From contig JACPPC010000021.1 of NCBI GenBank assembly GCA_016191225.1, positions 93,710 through 157,709 of the forward strand: a DNA stretch of 64,000 nucleotides. The letters run 5' to 3'. This DNA comes from Gemmatimonadota bacterium (GTDB lineage: Bacteria > Gemmatimonadota > Gemmatimonadetes > Gemmatimonadales > Gemmatimonadaceae). Within the stretch, counting starts at the first letter, position 1; each line of letters begins with the position of its first letter. Positions 48,673 through 57,275 of the stretch are shown here, in pieces. Under the pieces are notes generated by a model that saw nothing but the letters and a program-made list of their open reading frames with translations, ran no database searches and was not told the origin of the DNA. Made by a program: the position numbers and the translations under genes.

Positions 48673-50247
48673 TCAGCCCCGGGGAGTGAGGAGGCAGAGC
48701 GGGAGGATCACTTCCTCGGGGGTGACGCCGCCGTGGAGGAAGGAGCCGCGGTAGCGCGACTGGTACTCGCGCAGCTTGGTCGGGTAGACGAAGAAGGTGT
48801 CGCCGGCGGCGAGGAGGGCGTTGACGCCGGGGCCGCGGTGCGGCAGGCGGAGCACCGTGGGGTCGCGGAAGGCGAGCGCCTGGTCGGCCCGCTCGGCGCG
48901 CAGGTCCTCGCCGAGCTTGAAGCGCAGGTTGGTCGTGGCGTCGCGCTTGGCGAAGACGGTGGCGGGAGTGTTGCAGTGCACCGAGCCGTGGTCGCTGGTG
49001 ACGAGCACGGGGAGCCGGCGGCGCGCGGCCTCCTTGAGGAGGGCGAAGCACGACGAGCGCTCGAACCACTGCCGGGTGAGGGCGCGGAGGGCGATTTCGT
49101 CCTTCGCCACCTCGTAGAGGATGTTCGACTCGGAGCGGCCGTGGGTGAGGAGGTCCACGAAGTTGAAGACGAAGGCACTGATGCCGTCGGCGCCGATCAC
49201 GCTCGAGAGGCGGCGCTCGAGGTCGGCCGAGTCGCGGGCGGTGCTGATCTTCTCGTAGCGCACGGGGGTGCGGCCGCGCAGCTCCGTGAGGTGGGCGTCG
49301 AGGAGCTCGCGCTCGTGGGCGTTGAGGGACTCATCCTCGCGGTCGTCGCGCCACCAGTCGGGGAAGCGGGCCGCGATCTCGCCGGGAAAGAGGCCGGAAA
49401 AGAGGGCGTTGCGGGCGTACGGCGTGGCCGTGGGGAGGATCGAGAAGTAGTGCGTGACGTCGATGTCGAAGAACTGCGCGACGAGCGGCTCGATGACCTT
49501 CCACTGGTCGAGGCGCAGGCAGTCGATGACGACGAAGAGGGCCGCCTTGCGGTCGCCGAGCATGGGGAGGAGGAACTCCCCGACGATGTCCACCGAGAGC
49601 GGGGGCCGGTCCCCCTCGAGGTCGGCGAGCCAGCGCGGGTAGGCGCCGTTCATGTACTCGGCGAAGTCCGACTGGAGGGCGGGATAGAGGCCGCGCAGCG
49701 ACTCGTGGAGCCCGCTCTCGCCGGCGGCCACGAGGTCCACGTCCCAGCGCATCAGCTCGTCGAAGCGCTCAATCCAGCCCCGCCAGTCGAGGTCGCGCGC
49801 GCGCACCGCCTCGAGCTGGCGAAAGCGCTCGACGAAGGCGCGGGCGACGGCCTGCCGGCGGATCTTCTCGCCGTCGAGCACGCGGGTGATGGCGGTGAGG
49901 ACCTGGCGCGGCGAGATCGGCTTGACGAGGTAGTCGCGCACGCTGGCGCCGAGGGCCTCGCGCAGGGTGGCGTCGTCCTCGCTCTTGGTGACCATCACGA
50001 CCGCGGTCGCGGGGGAGACCTCGCGCATCTCGCGGTAGGCGTCGAGGCCGCGCTTGCCCGGCATCTGCTCGTCGAGGAGGACGAGGTCGAAGGGCTGGCG
50101 GCGCAGCATGGCGATGGCGTCGTCGGCGTTGCTCGCCGCCTGCACGTCGAAGCCGTTGTTCCGGAGGAACAGCCGGTGCGGCTCGAGGAGCTCCGCCTCG
50201 TCGTCCACCCAGAGCACGGAGCGCATTCGTGGAGCCATGAGCGTCAT
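48673..50247 (-). CDS. porX: PorX-type response regulator fused to PglZ/alkaline-phosphatase domain
   Basis: 524 residues (ATG 50247; in-frame ATG at 50226 fits receivers better). Receiver domain ~8-125: SVLWVDDEAELLEPHRLFLR, phospho-acceptor near residue 59 in LVLLDEQMPGKRGLDAY, YLVKPISPRQVL. The rest is a PglZ-type phosphatase-superfamily domain: AALFVVIDCLRLDQWKVIEP, YFSILPTATPYARNALFSGL, FVFNFVDLLTHGR, LPVLVTSDHGSVHC. This architecture is PorX of the Por/type IX secretion regulation in Bacteroidota, where the domain hydrolyses oligonucleotides. Its presence raises the question of a T9SS in this genome. No kinase partner is adjacent. Confidence 0.92.
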   Translation of the reverse strand: MTLMAPRMRSVLWVDDEAELLEPHRLFLRNNGFDVQAASNADDAIAMLRRQPFDLVLLDEQMPGKRGLDAYREMREVSPATAVVMVTKSEDDATLREALGASVRDYLVKPISPRQVLTAITRVLDGEKIRRQAVARAFVERFRQLEAVRARDLDWRGWIERFDELMRWDVDLVAAGESGLHESLRGLYPALQSDFAEYMNGAYPRWLADLEGDRPPLSVDIVGEFLLPMLGDRKAALFVVIDCLRLDQWKVIEPLVAQFFDIDVTHYFSILPTATPYARNALFSGLFPGEIAARFPDWWRDDREDESLNAHERELLDAHLTELRGRTPVRYEKISTARDSADLERRLSSVIGADGISAFVFNFVDLLTHGRSESNILYEVAKDEIALRALTRQWFERSSCFALLKEAARRRLPVLVTSDHGSVHCNTPATVFAKRDATTNLRFKLGEDLRAERADQALAFRDPTVLRLPHRGPGVNALLAAGDTFFVYPTKLREYQSRYRGSFLHGGVTPEEVILPLCLLTPRG

Positions 50248-50392
50248 AACCTATGCGTCCTCGTGGGGAGCAGCAACGGAAGGCGGGGCGTCGCGCGACG
50301 GCGCGCCGGTCGGGCCGCAGCAGCCGCGGGGCGCCGTTTCGTGCGCCACGTCGCTGCGTGGCATGGCGCCGCCACGGTACATTCGCTGCCCG

Positions 50393-50782
50393 ATGCTCCC
50401 CGTCCCGCCGTACGCCCTTGCTACCCCGCGGCCGCGCGTCCCGGCCCTCGCCACCCGGGCGGCGCGCGCCCCGCTCGGCGGGGGCCGCGAGACGGTGCTC
50501 GCGGTGCTCGTGCTGGGGCGGCTCGCCGCCGGGCTGCTGCTGCACCCGCCGCTGCCGGTTCCGCTGCGGGAGGCTCTGGCGGCGGCGGCCCGGGCCTGGC
50601 TCGGCGCGCTGACCCTCCCGGCCAGCCTCCGGGCGCCGCTGCTCCGCGCCCTGGAAGCGACCGGGGGCGACGCCCCGGCCCTGCGGGAGGCGCTGGAGAG
50701 CGTGATTCAGGTCACGTCGCCCCACCTCGACCGGATGACGGTCGGGGAGGTGCAGGCGCTGGTGCGGGAACTGGGGGGCTGA
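50393..50782 (+). CDS. Hypothetical protein (129 aa)
   Basis: 129 residues from ATG 50393. The Ala/Leu-rich helical middle (ETVLAVLVLGRLAAGLLLHP, LREALAAAARAWLGALTLPA) could be a weak membrane or helical-bundle segment. The C-terminal MTVGEVQALVRELGG is amphipathic. GC-rich third positions support coding. It lies 41 bp upstream of the DnaB-like ATPase and may be its partner. No family recognised. Confidence 0.5.
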   Translation: MLPVPPYALATPRPRVPALATRAARAPLGGGRETVLAVLVLGRLAAGLLLHPPLPVPLREALAAAARAWLGALTLPASLRAPLLRALEATGGDAPALREALESVIQVTSPHLDRMTVGEVQALVRELGG

Positions 50783-50823
50783 CGTTGCTTGCCGCAGTAC
50801 GGGTTCTGGCTGATACTAGGCGC

Positions 50824-51678
50824 ATGGTTCGGCGCCCCGACCCGATCCCCGCCGCCAGCGTGCTCAGGCGCGTCGATGCCGTGGCGGATGGCGCGTCCCC
50901 CACCGACACCGTGTCGACCGGCTTCAAGAGCCTCGACCGGGTGCTGGGCGGGGGCCCGCGCCACGGGGACTTGCTCGTGCTCGGCGGCGACGTGGGAAGC
51001 GGGAAGTCGTCGCTGGCGCTGGCGTTCGCCCTGCGGTCGGCGCAGGCGGGAATCGCGACGACATTCCTGTCGGCCGAGATGAGCGTGGAGCGGCTGTTGG
51101 AGCGGTCGATCGCGGTGGAGGGGCGGGCGCGAGTGGACGACATGCGCCGCGGCACGCTGGACGAGGCGACGCGGGTGAGCCTGGGGGCGGCAGCGGTGCG
51201 CCTGCGGGACGGCGCGCCGACGTTCAAGCCGCTGCCGGTGGGGGGATTCGAGGCTGTGCGGGACGAGGTGCGGCGGGCCCCTCGGCCGCGCTTCCTGGTG
51301 CTGGACTCGCTGCAGGCGGTGGCGCAGTCGGTGCGGTCGCTCGACGAGGAGCTGGCGGCGACGATCCGGCAGCTGAAGCAGCTGGCGATCGAGCTCGACC
51401 TGGCGATCGTGGTGACGTCGCACCTGCCGGCATTCGCGCGCGACCGGAAGGACCTGCGCCCGAAGCTCGACGACTTCGGCGCGCACGGGGCGGTGAAGCA
51501 GCACGCCGACGTGGTGCTGGGCTTGTTTCGCGAGGAGATGTACGCGTACCCGACGGGGATCGAGGGAGCGACGGAGCTCCACGTCCTCAAGAACCGGAGC
51601 GGCTCGACCGGGTACGTGGACCTGTATTTTTACCAGCAGTGGATGCGGTTCGAGGACATGCTGGACCCCGATCGCTAG
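50824..51678 (+). CDS. DnaB-like RecA-fold ATPase lacking the N-terminal domain
   Basis: 284 residues. It matches the C-terminal helicase domain of replicative DnaB: VSTGFKSLDRVLGGG, Walker A GGDVGSGKSSLALAFALRSA, FLSAEMSVERLLERSIAVEG, RFLVLDSLQAVAQSVRSLDE (Walker B), ELDLAIVVTSHLPAFARDRK, DLRPKLDDFGAHGAVKQHAD, FREEMYAYPTGIEGATEL and HVLKNRSGSTGYVDLYF (arginine finger region). The DnaB N-terminal primase-interaction domain is missing, so it is probably not the replicative helicase but a stand-alone DnaB/RadA-like ATPase. Confidence 0.87.
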   Translation: MVRRPDPIPAASVLRRVDAVADGASPTDTVSTGFKSLDRVLGGGPRHGDLLVLGGDVGSGKSSLALAFALRSAQAGIATTFLSAEMSVERLLERSIAVEGRARVDDMRRGTLDEATRVSLGAAAVRLRDGAPTFKPLPVGGFEAVRDEVRRAPRPRFLVLDSLQAVAQSVRSLDEELAATIRQLKQLAIELDLAIVVTSHLPAFARDRKDLRPKLDDFGAHGAVKQHADVVLGLFREEMYAYPTGIEGATELHVLKNRSGSTGYVDLYFYQQWMRFEDMLDPDR

Positions 51679-51686
51679 GAGCTCAT

Positions 51687-53069
51687 GTGAAGAACCCCCG
51701 CCGGCCGCAGGGAGCGGCCCTTGCCCTCATCCTGCTCGCCGGGTGCGCCACCGGCGGCGCCCGCACGCCGCAGGAGTCCGTCACGCGGCTGGAAGCGGAG
51801 CGCGCCAGGAACCCGAATTCGGCAGCGGCGCTGCGCGCCCTTGGGATCGCGTACTTCCAGGTGCGGCAGTACCCCGAGGCCAAGGACGCGCTGGCGGCGG
51901 CCGAGCGGGCGCTGCCGAACGACGGCGTGACGGCGCTCTACACCGGGATGACGGCCGAGGCGATGAACGACCTGACCGCGGCACGCGACGCCTACAGCCG
52001 GTACCTGACGGTGGGGACGAGCGCCAGGACCAAGAAGCAGATCCGCGACCGGCTGGCGACGGTGGCGCGCCGCGAGCTGGAGGGGACGGCCAAGGCGGCC
52101 GTGGCGCAGGAAGCGCAGCTGTCGAGCCAGCCCGGGCCGCCGAACACGATCGCCGTCCCGCCGCTCCGGTTCAGCGGCGCCGACACGTCGCTCAGGCCCT
52201 TGGAGCGGGGCGTGGCCGAGTTGCTGATCACCGACCTCGCCCGCTCCAAGGAGCTGACGCTGCTGGAGCGCGAGCGGATGCAGGTGCTGCTGGACGAGGT
52301 CGCGCGGTCGCAGGGCGACCGGGTGGACGATGCGACCAAGGTGCGGGCGGGCAAGATGCTGCAGGCCGGCCGGCTGATCCAGGGATCGATCACGCAGGTC
52401 GGGCCGAACATCACGCTGACGACCGCGGCGGTGAGCGTGCAGACGGCGCAGGTGTCGCCGGTGGCGACGGGAGACGACCAGCTGGAGCAGCTGTTCGACC
52501 TCGAGAAGAAGGTGGTGCTGGACCTGTTCGACCGGCTGGGGGTGACGCTCACGGCCGACGAGCGGAGCCAGATCGTGGCGGCCAAGCCGACGCGCAGCCT
52601 GCGGGCGTTCCTCGCCTACAGCCGCGGGCTGATGGCCGAGGACCGGGGGGACTTTTTCGAGGCGGCGCGGTTGTTCAACGACGCCCGCTCGATGGATCCC
52701 GGGTTCGGCGGCGCGAGCATCAAGGCGGCCGGCGCGTCGGCGGCGGCACAGGGCACGCAGGTCTCGAACGCGACGGTGCAGGCCTCGCAGAGCGGCACAC
52801 GTGAGGGGGCGGTGGTGCGTGCGGCGAGCAGCGGCAGCATGGACGTGCAGACGGGGACGGCGCAGGCGGCCGCGAACGACGTGAACGTGTCGCAGAACGC
52901 GACACAGGCCGGCAGCGGCCAGACGCTCACGGGTGGCGGGGTCGAGGGAACGACCACGACCAGCGGCGCGCCGCCACCGCAGGCGCCGCGGCCGCCGGTC
53001 TCCGGCACGACGCCGCTGCCGGAGTCCACGGGCACGATCACCTTCGTCATCCGGCCGCCGGAGCTCTGA
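51687..53069 (+). CDS. Lipoprotein with TPR and CsgG-like domains
   Basis: 460 residues; AGGAG six bases before GTG 51687. Lipobox LILLAGC gives a lipidated Cys near residue 19. TPR-like helices ~30-115 (LRALGIAYFQVRQYPEAKDA, ALYTGMTAEAMNDLTAARDA). A CsgG-like assembly domain ~150-300 follows (VAELLITDLARSKELTLLER, MLQAGRLIQGSITQVGPNIT). The C-terminal region is low-complexity, rich in Gln/Ala/Ser/Thr/Val (QVSNATVQASQSGTREGAVV, NDVNVSQNATQAGSGQTLTG), then a Pro-rich tail. Probably an outer-membrane assembly or secretion accessory. Its stop overlaps the next ATG (TGATG). Confidence 0.82.
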   Translation: MKNPRRPQGAALALILLAGCATGGARTPQESVTRLEAERARNPNSAAALRALGIAYFQVRQYPEAKDALAAAERALPNDGVTALYTGMTAEAMNDLTAARDAYSRYLTVGTSARTKKQIRDRLATVARRELEGTAKAAVAQEAQLSSQPGPPNTIAVPPLRFSGADTSLRPLERGVAELLITDLARSKELTLLERERMQVLLDEVARSQGDRVDDATKVRAGKMLQAGRLIQGSITQVGPNITLTTAAVSVQTAQVSPVATGDDQLEQLFDLEKKVVLDLFDRLGVTLTADERSQIVAAKPTRSLRAFLAYSRGLMAEDRGDFFEAARLFNDARSMDPGFGGASIKAAGASAAAQGTQVSNATVQASQSGTREGAVVRAASSGSMDVQTGTAQAAANDVNVSQNATQAGSGQTLTGGGVEGTTTTSGAPPPQAPRPPVSGTTPLPESTGTITFVIRPPEL

Positions 53070-54118
53070 TGCGACCCCTCCTTATGGCGGGCGCCGCCCT
53101 CGCCCTCGCCACTTCCGCGGCGGCCCAGGGCGGCGAGGGAACGGCCTTCCGCGCGGGACCGCAGTTCGTGTCGTACACCGTGTCGGGCACGACGACGTCG
53201 CAGATCGCGCTGCCGATGGTGGCCGTGGTGCCGATCACCTCGAGATTCTTGATCGACATCGCGACGGCGTTTGCCAGCACCACGACGTCGTCCGGCGGGG
53301 CCTCGAGCACGATCGGCGGCCTCACCGACACGCAGGTGCGCGGCAACTACGCGATCCGCGGCGACAACATGGTGCTGACGATCGGCCTCAACGTGCCGAC
53401 GGGAAAGGCGACGATCGACAACACGCAGGTGGTGGCGGCGCAGGCGATCGGGATCGACTTCTACACCTACCCGGTGCCGAGCTACGGCTCGGGGCTGGCC
53501 GGCACGGTCGGCCTGGCCTTTGCCGGGACCGCGGGAGACTGGGAGCTCGGCGCCGGCGCGAGCATGCGCAAGGCGACCGAGTACACGGCGCTGTCGGCCG
53601 CGTCGGCCAACCTCAAGTACACGCCGGGGGACGAATACCGGGTGCGTGTGGGAGGCCAGCGCGCCGTCGGCAGCGGGCGGCTCGCGCTGGGGCTGATCTT
53701 CTCGGCGTTCGGCACGCCCAAGACGAACGACACGACGACGGTGAACACCGGTGCGCGCGCGATCGCACAGGTGGTGTACTCGATGCCGGTGGGGAGCAAC
53801 GAGCTCTTCCTCACGCTGTGGGACCTGTACACGGGGAGCGGCAAGCAGCTCTCGGGGACAGCCGAGGCGTCGAACGTGGTGGACCTGGGCGTGGCGTACG
53901 GCATCCACCGCGGCAACGTGGTGTGGGAGCCGAACCTCGAGTTCCGGATGATCTCGCAGGGGAGCGCGTCGGGGAACCTGGTGTTCCCCGGGCTGCGGGT
54001 GCGGATCCCGGTGGGGAACTGGGCGGTGTACCCGGGGGCGAGCGCGGCGTTCGGGACGGTGGTGAACCAGTCCGTGTCGGGGTTCCGGGCGAGCCTGGGA
54101 GTGCAGTGGTCGCCGTGA
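53069..54118 (+). CDS. Predicted outer-membrane beta-barrel protein
   Basis: 349 residues with a signal peptide (LLMAGAALALATSAAAQ). The mature part alternates short hydrophobic strands and Gly/Thr/Ser turns (SQIALPMVAVVPITSRFLID, AGTVGLAFAGTAGDWELGAG, RVRVGGQRAVGSGRLALGLI), typical of an 8-12-strand barrel. Coupled to the preceding lipoprotein gene, so the two probably act together. No named family. Confidence 0.75.
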   Translation: MRPLLMAGAALALATSAAAQGGEGTAFRAGPQFVSYTVSGTTTSQIALPMVAVVPITSRFLIDIATAFASTTTSSGGASSTIGGLTDTQVRGNYAIRGDNMVLTIGLNVPTGKATIDNTQVVAAQAIGIDFYTYPVPSYGSGLAGTVGLAFAGTAGDWELGAGASMRKATEYTALSAASANLKYTPGDEYRVRVGGQRAVGSGRLALGLIFSAFGTPKTNDTTTVNTGARAIAQVVYSMPVGSNELFLTLWDLYTGSGKQLSGTAEASNVVDLGVAYGIHRGNVVWEPNLEFRMISQGSASGNLVFPGLRVRIPVGNWAVYPGASAAFGTVVNQSVSGFRASLGVQWSP

Positions 54119-54127
54119 GCTGGTCGC

Positions 54128-54184
54128 CCTGAGCGAAGCGAAGGGCCTGCTTGCCGGAGAAGCGGATCCTTCGCTTCGCTCAGG
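54128..54184. repeat. Full dispersed repeat: 17-bp inverted arms
   Basis: CCTGAGCGAAGCGAAGG (54128-54144), 23-nt loop, CCTTCGCTTCGCTCAGG (54168-54184): perfectly complementary arms, flanked by GTCGC on the left and ATGACG on the right. It lies just after the 53069 barrel gene. It could act as a transcript-end hairpin or be a small mobile repeat. Confidence 0.85.
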
Positions 54185-54197
54185 ATGACGGCGGGTG

Positions 54198-54231
54198 ACG
54201 GGGCGGCTCCGCGATGGCGGGGCCGCCCCGT
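54198..54231 (+). terminator. Hairpin upstream of yebC
   Basis: ACGGGGCGGC / GCCGCCCCGT, a 10-bp perfect stem with a 14-nt loop, followed by TCCGTTGTT. It is a weak intrinsic terminator candidate that would insulate yebC from the upstream genes. Confidence 0.4.
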
Positions 54232-54235
54232 TCCG

Positions 54236-54265
54236 TTGTTGGGACCTTCCCCGGTCCGGTATATT
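54236..54265 (+). promoter_or_regulatory. Predicted promoter of yebC-ruvC
   Basis: TTGTTG (54236-54241), 18-bp spacer, TATATT (54260-54265). Good -10 match; the transcript would begin about 30 nt before the yebC ATG at 54303. Confidence 0.5.
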
Positions 54266-54302
54266 GCGGGCTGCCCTCCCTTCCCCGCACGCGAGACGGA
54301 CC

Positions 54303-55049
54303 ATGGCTGGTCACAGCAAGTGGAAGCAGATCAAGCACTACAAGGCCGCCACCGACGCGAAGCGGGGCGCCAAGTTCACCAAGATGATCCGCGAGATCAC
54401 GGTGGCGGCGAAGGCCGGTGGCGGCGACCCCGACGGCAACCCGCGGCTTCGCACGGCGATCGACACCGCCCGCTCGGCGTCGATGCCCAAGGAGAACATC
54501 GAGCGGGCGATCAAGAAGGGGACGGGCGAGCTGGAAGGGGCGGACTACGTCGAGGTCGTGTACGAGGCGTATGGGCCAGGCGGCGTGGCCCTGATGATCC
54601 AGGCGCTGACCGACAACCCGACGCGGACGGTCGCCGAGGTGCGCGCCAAGCTCTCGCGCGGGGGCGGCAACCTGGGGGCGACCAACTCGGTGGCGTTCAT
54701 GTTCGACCGCAAGGGACAGATCAGCATCGAGGCGGCGCAGCTCGACGACGACGCGGTGATGGAGGCGGCGCTCGACGCCGGTGCCGAGGACTTCGCCCGC
54801 GAAGACGACGTGTTCACCGTCACCACGGCGCCGGCCGACCTGCACGCGGTGCGGGCGGCGCTCGAGGCCAAGGGATACAAGTCCACCGAGGCCGAGCTGA
54901 CCTGGGTGCCCAAGAGCACGGTGCGCGTGGAGGGGCCGGCGGCGGAGACGCTGATGAAGCTGCTCGAGGGGCTCGAGGACCTCGACGACGTGCAGAAGGT
55001 GGACGCGAACTTCGACATGGATGTCGCCGCCATGCAGTCGAACGGCTAG
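54303..55049 (+). CDS. yebC: YebC/PmpR-family (DUF28) regulator
   Basis: 248 residues from MAGHSKWKQIKH, the invariant start of the family. Further blocks: AAKAGGGDPDGNPRLRTAID, MPKENIERAIKKGTGELEGA, TDNPTRTVAEVRAKLSRGGG, NLGATNSVAFMFDRKG. YebC proteins bind DNA or the ribosome; recent work links them to relief of stalling at proline-rich motifs. yebC directly upstream of ruvC is the classic gene order. Confidence 0.97.
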   Translation: MAGHSKWKQIKHYKAATDAKRGAKFTKMIREITVAAKAGGGDPDGNPRLRTAIDTARSASMPKENIERAIKKGTGELEGADYVEVVYEAYGPGGVALMIQALTDNPTRTVAEVRAKLSRGGGNLGATNSVAFMFDRKGQISIEAAQLDDDAVMEAALDAGAEDFAREDDVFTVTTAPADLHAVRAALEAKGYKSTEAELTWVPKSTVRVEGPAAETLMKLLEGLEDLDDVQKVDANFDMDVAAMQSNG

Positions 55050-55065
55050 CGCGCTGGCCACACCG

Positions 55066-55602
55066 GTGCTCGTCCTCGGGATCGATCCCGGCACCGCCGT
55101 CACCGGCTACGGGGTGGTGCGCCGCTCGGCCGGCGGGACGAACACGCTCGTCGAGTGCGGGGTGATCCGCACCGCGCCGCGCGACGCGCTGGCGACCCGG
55201 CTGCGGGAGATCCACGAGGGCGTGCGCGAGCTGATCGCCCGCCACCAGCCGACCGACGTCGCGGTGGAGGACGTGTTCTACGCGCGCAACGTGCGCACGA
55301 CGGTGGTGCTGGGGCATGCGCGCGGGGTGATCCTGCTGGCCGCCGAACAGGCGGGGCTGCCGGTGCATGAGTACCCGCCGGCGACGATCAAGAAGGCGGT
55401 GGTGGGGACGGGCCAGGCGAGCAAGGAGCAGGTGCAGTTCATGATCGCCAAGCTGCTGCGGCTCAGGCACCCGCCGGAGCCGAACGACGCCGCCGATGGC
55501 GTGGCGGCGGCGCTGGCCTGCTGCCTCGAGCCGCGGCTGCCGAAGGTGGGGGCTGAGGTGCCGGGAAAGTCTACCCAGCGCAACAGTCTTTTGCCGCTGT
55601 AG
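55066..55602 (+). CDS. ruvC: Holliday junction resolvase RuvC
   Basis: 178 residues from GTG 55066. RNase H-fold endonuclease acting with RuvAB. Catalytic acids: Asp in VLVLGIDPGTAVTGYGVVRR, Glu in DVAVEDVFYARNVRTTVVLG, and the C-terminal pair in RHPPEPNDAADGVAAALACC. KKAVVGTGQASKEQVQFMIA is the DNA-binding region. The gene is intact; the foreign RM pair begins 45 nt after its stop and separates it from ruvA. Confidence 0.96.
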   Translation: MLVLGIDPGTAVTGYGVVRRSAGGTNTLVECGVIRTAPRDALATRLREIHEGVRELIARHQPTDVAVEDVFYARNVRTTVVLGHARGVILLAAEQAGLPVHEYPPATIKKAVVGTGQASKEQVQFMIAKLLRLRHPPEPNDAADGVAAALACCLEPRLPKVGAEVPGKSTQRNSLLPL

Positions 55603-55647
55603 TTTTATCGGTTATGTAGCTGGGGCGCCGTGACCCGATAGTGGGAG

Positions 55648-56664
55648 ATGGCTCTCCAGGACGTTCTTCTGATCGAATCGACACCAACTGCCGAGGTCCT
55701 CCCAGAGGAGGGCCGGCGCGAGTTGGCGACGGACCTCGCGTCGCAGGTGGACCTCTTCCCGATATCTGGAGACGGACGGAAGATGCCAAAGAACTCGCTC
55801 GCCGTCGACGTCCGCAGGCTCCCGCGTGATCGCGATGCACACATGTCGTGCGTCGACAACCTCACGTTTACGCGCGCGCTCCCGGACGCGTCCTTCCAGC
55901 TCATCGTGACTTCGCCCCCATACAACATCGGGAAGAGCTATGAGCGCAGGAATCCTCTCGATCGCTACCTCGCCGACCAAGCGCAGGTGATCGCCGAGTG
56001 CGTGCGTCTGCTCCGACCGGACGGTTCGCTCTGCTGGCAGGTTGGAAACCACATCAGCCGCGACGGTGAGGTTGTCCCGCTGGACCTGGCGCTGTACCCA
56101 GTGTTCAAGAGCCATGGCCTCAAGCTTCGAAATCGAATCGTTTGGCACTTCGAGCACGGACTGCATTGCACCCGACGCTTGTCCGGTCGGCATGAAACCA
56201 TTCTCTGGTTCACGAAGAGCGATGACTACTACTTCGACGTAGATCCAGTTCGCGTTCCGTCAAAGTACCCGAACAAGAAAGCATTCAAGGGACCTCGCAA
56301 AGGGCAGTTGAGCGGCAATCCGCTCGGAAAAAACCCAGGTGACGTCTGGGTGATTCCAAACGTGAAGAGCAACCACGTCGAGAAGACGGTTCATCCCTGC
56401 CAGTTCCCGGTCGAGCTCGTCGAACGACTCGTACTGTCAATGACCAGAGGCGGCGATCGCGTGCTCGACCCGTACATGGGAGTCGGCTCGACAGTCATCG
56501 CCGCCGTCAAGCACGGCCGCACAGGCTATGGCTGCGATACCGAACAGGAGTTCGTGGACGTGGCTTGGGATCGCCTGCACGAGTTGCGAGCCGGGACATT
56601 GCGCACACGTCCTATGGGGAAGCCCGTCTACAATCCTGCCCTCCCCGGCGGAGGCCATCGGTGA
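55648..56664 (+). CDS. DNA methyltransferase, beta class, of a BstYI-like RM system
   Basis: 338 residues from ATG 55648 (alternatives at 55783 and 55843). The catalytic motif TSPPYN is at residues 88-93 and the SAM motif DPYMGVGST at 274-282, in the beta-class order (motif IV before I). SPPY, not N/DPPY, favours N4-cytosine methylation. The target-recognition region lies between (RRLSGRHETILWFTKSDDYY). The next gene is a BglII/BstYI-type endonuclease, so the predicted protected site is RGATCY or a relative. Codon use is clearly lower in GC than flanking ruvC and ruvA, indicating horizontal acquisition. Its TGA overlaps the endonuclease GTG. Confidence 0.9.
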   Translation: MALQDVLLIESTPTAEVLPEEGRRELATDLASQVDLFPISGDGRKMPKNSLAVDVRRLPRDRDAHMSCVDNLTFTRALPDASFQLIVTSPPYNIGKSYERRNPLDRYLADQAQVIAECVRLLRPDGSLCWQVGNHISRDGEVVPLDLALYPVFKSHGLKLRNRIVWHFEHGLHCTRRLSGRHETILWFTKSDDYYFDVDPVRVPSKYPNKKAFKGPRKGQLSGNPLGKNPGDVWVIPNVKSNHVEKTVHPCQFPVELVERLVLSMTRGGDRVLDPYMGVGSTVIAAVKHGRTGYGCDTEQEFVDVAWDRLHELRAGTLRTRPMGKPVYNPALPGGGHR

Positions 56665-57275
56665 AGATTGTCGAGCGATACTCTCATCTGAACGGATGGG
56701 AGCACATTCAGGTGCACAAGCCGCACATCTGGGAGGAGATATCCAAGGTCATCGACGGGATAGATGCGGCATCTTGCAGGACGAAGGTGTCGAAGGAGAA
56801 GCGCAAGGCGAAGAAGGGACTGCTCTACAGCCCGGTGGCAATGAACAAGGCCTTTCATGCGCGCCTCGCGAAGAGAGGATGGCACGAGGATCGCGTGTCA
56901 TATTGGGTCACGGCTGACGCTGAGCTCATTCGTCAGACACTGACGATGTCGCCGGAGCTTCAGAAGAAGGCCATTGAGGCCGCGGGTAAGACGCCGATCG
57001 GGTCCTACAATCAAACCGATTTCGTGAAGGAGCGCATCCACATCGAGGTACAGTTCGGAAAGTACTCGTTCGTCGCCTACGATCTGTTCGTCAAACACAT
57101 GGCATTCTTCGTTGGGAGCAAGATCGACGTCGGGATTGAAATCCTTCCGATGAAGAGCCTTCAGGATCTCATGTCTTCTGGCGTTGCCTACTACGAGGGA
57201 GAGCTCTACAACTTGCTCCGACAGGGTCGCTCCTCTCCTGCGGTGCCGCTAGTGATCGTTGGGATCGCCCCTTGA
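56661..57275 (+). CDS. Type II restriction endonuclease, BglII/BstYI family
   Basis: 204 residues (BstYI is 203) from a GTG overlapping the methyltransferase stop. Sequence closely resembles BstYI as I remember it: MNKAFHARLAKRGWHEDRVS, SYNQTDFVKERIHIEVQFGK, DLFVKHMAFFVGSKIDVGIE, SSGVAYYEGELYNLLRQGRS. The catalytic pattern D-x8-E-x-Q (D120, E129, Q131) is that of BglII/BstYI, where Gln replaces the usual Lys. Predicted specificity is R^GATCY or GATC-centred. Moderate-GC codon use like the methyltransferase. It ends 13 nt before ruvA, which keeps its own GTG. Confidence 0.92.
   Translation: MKIVERYSHLNGWEHIQVHKPHIWEEISKVIDGIDAASCRTKVSKEKRKAKKGLLYSPVAMNKAFHARLAKRGWHEDRVSYWVTADAELIRQTLTMSPELQKKAIEAAGKTPIGSYNQTDFVKERIHIEVQFGKYSFVAYDLFVKHMAFFVGSKIDVGIEILPMKSLQDLMSSGVAYYEGELYNLLRQGRSSPAVPLVIVGIAP

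Noticed and set aside
54128..54184. Interpretation of the repeat as an IS terminal inverted repeat
   Set aside because: Only a 23-nt loop lies between the arms, with no transposase; a small hairpin repeat fits better.
55612..56193. 193-codon minus-strand frame opposite the methyltransferase, as a possible RM control protein
   Set aside because: No helix-turn-helix signature; the plus strand has clear methyltransferase motifs over the same bases.
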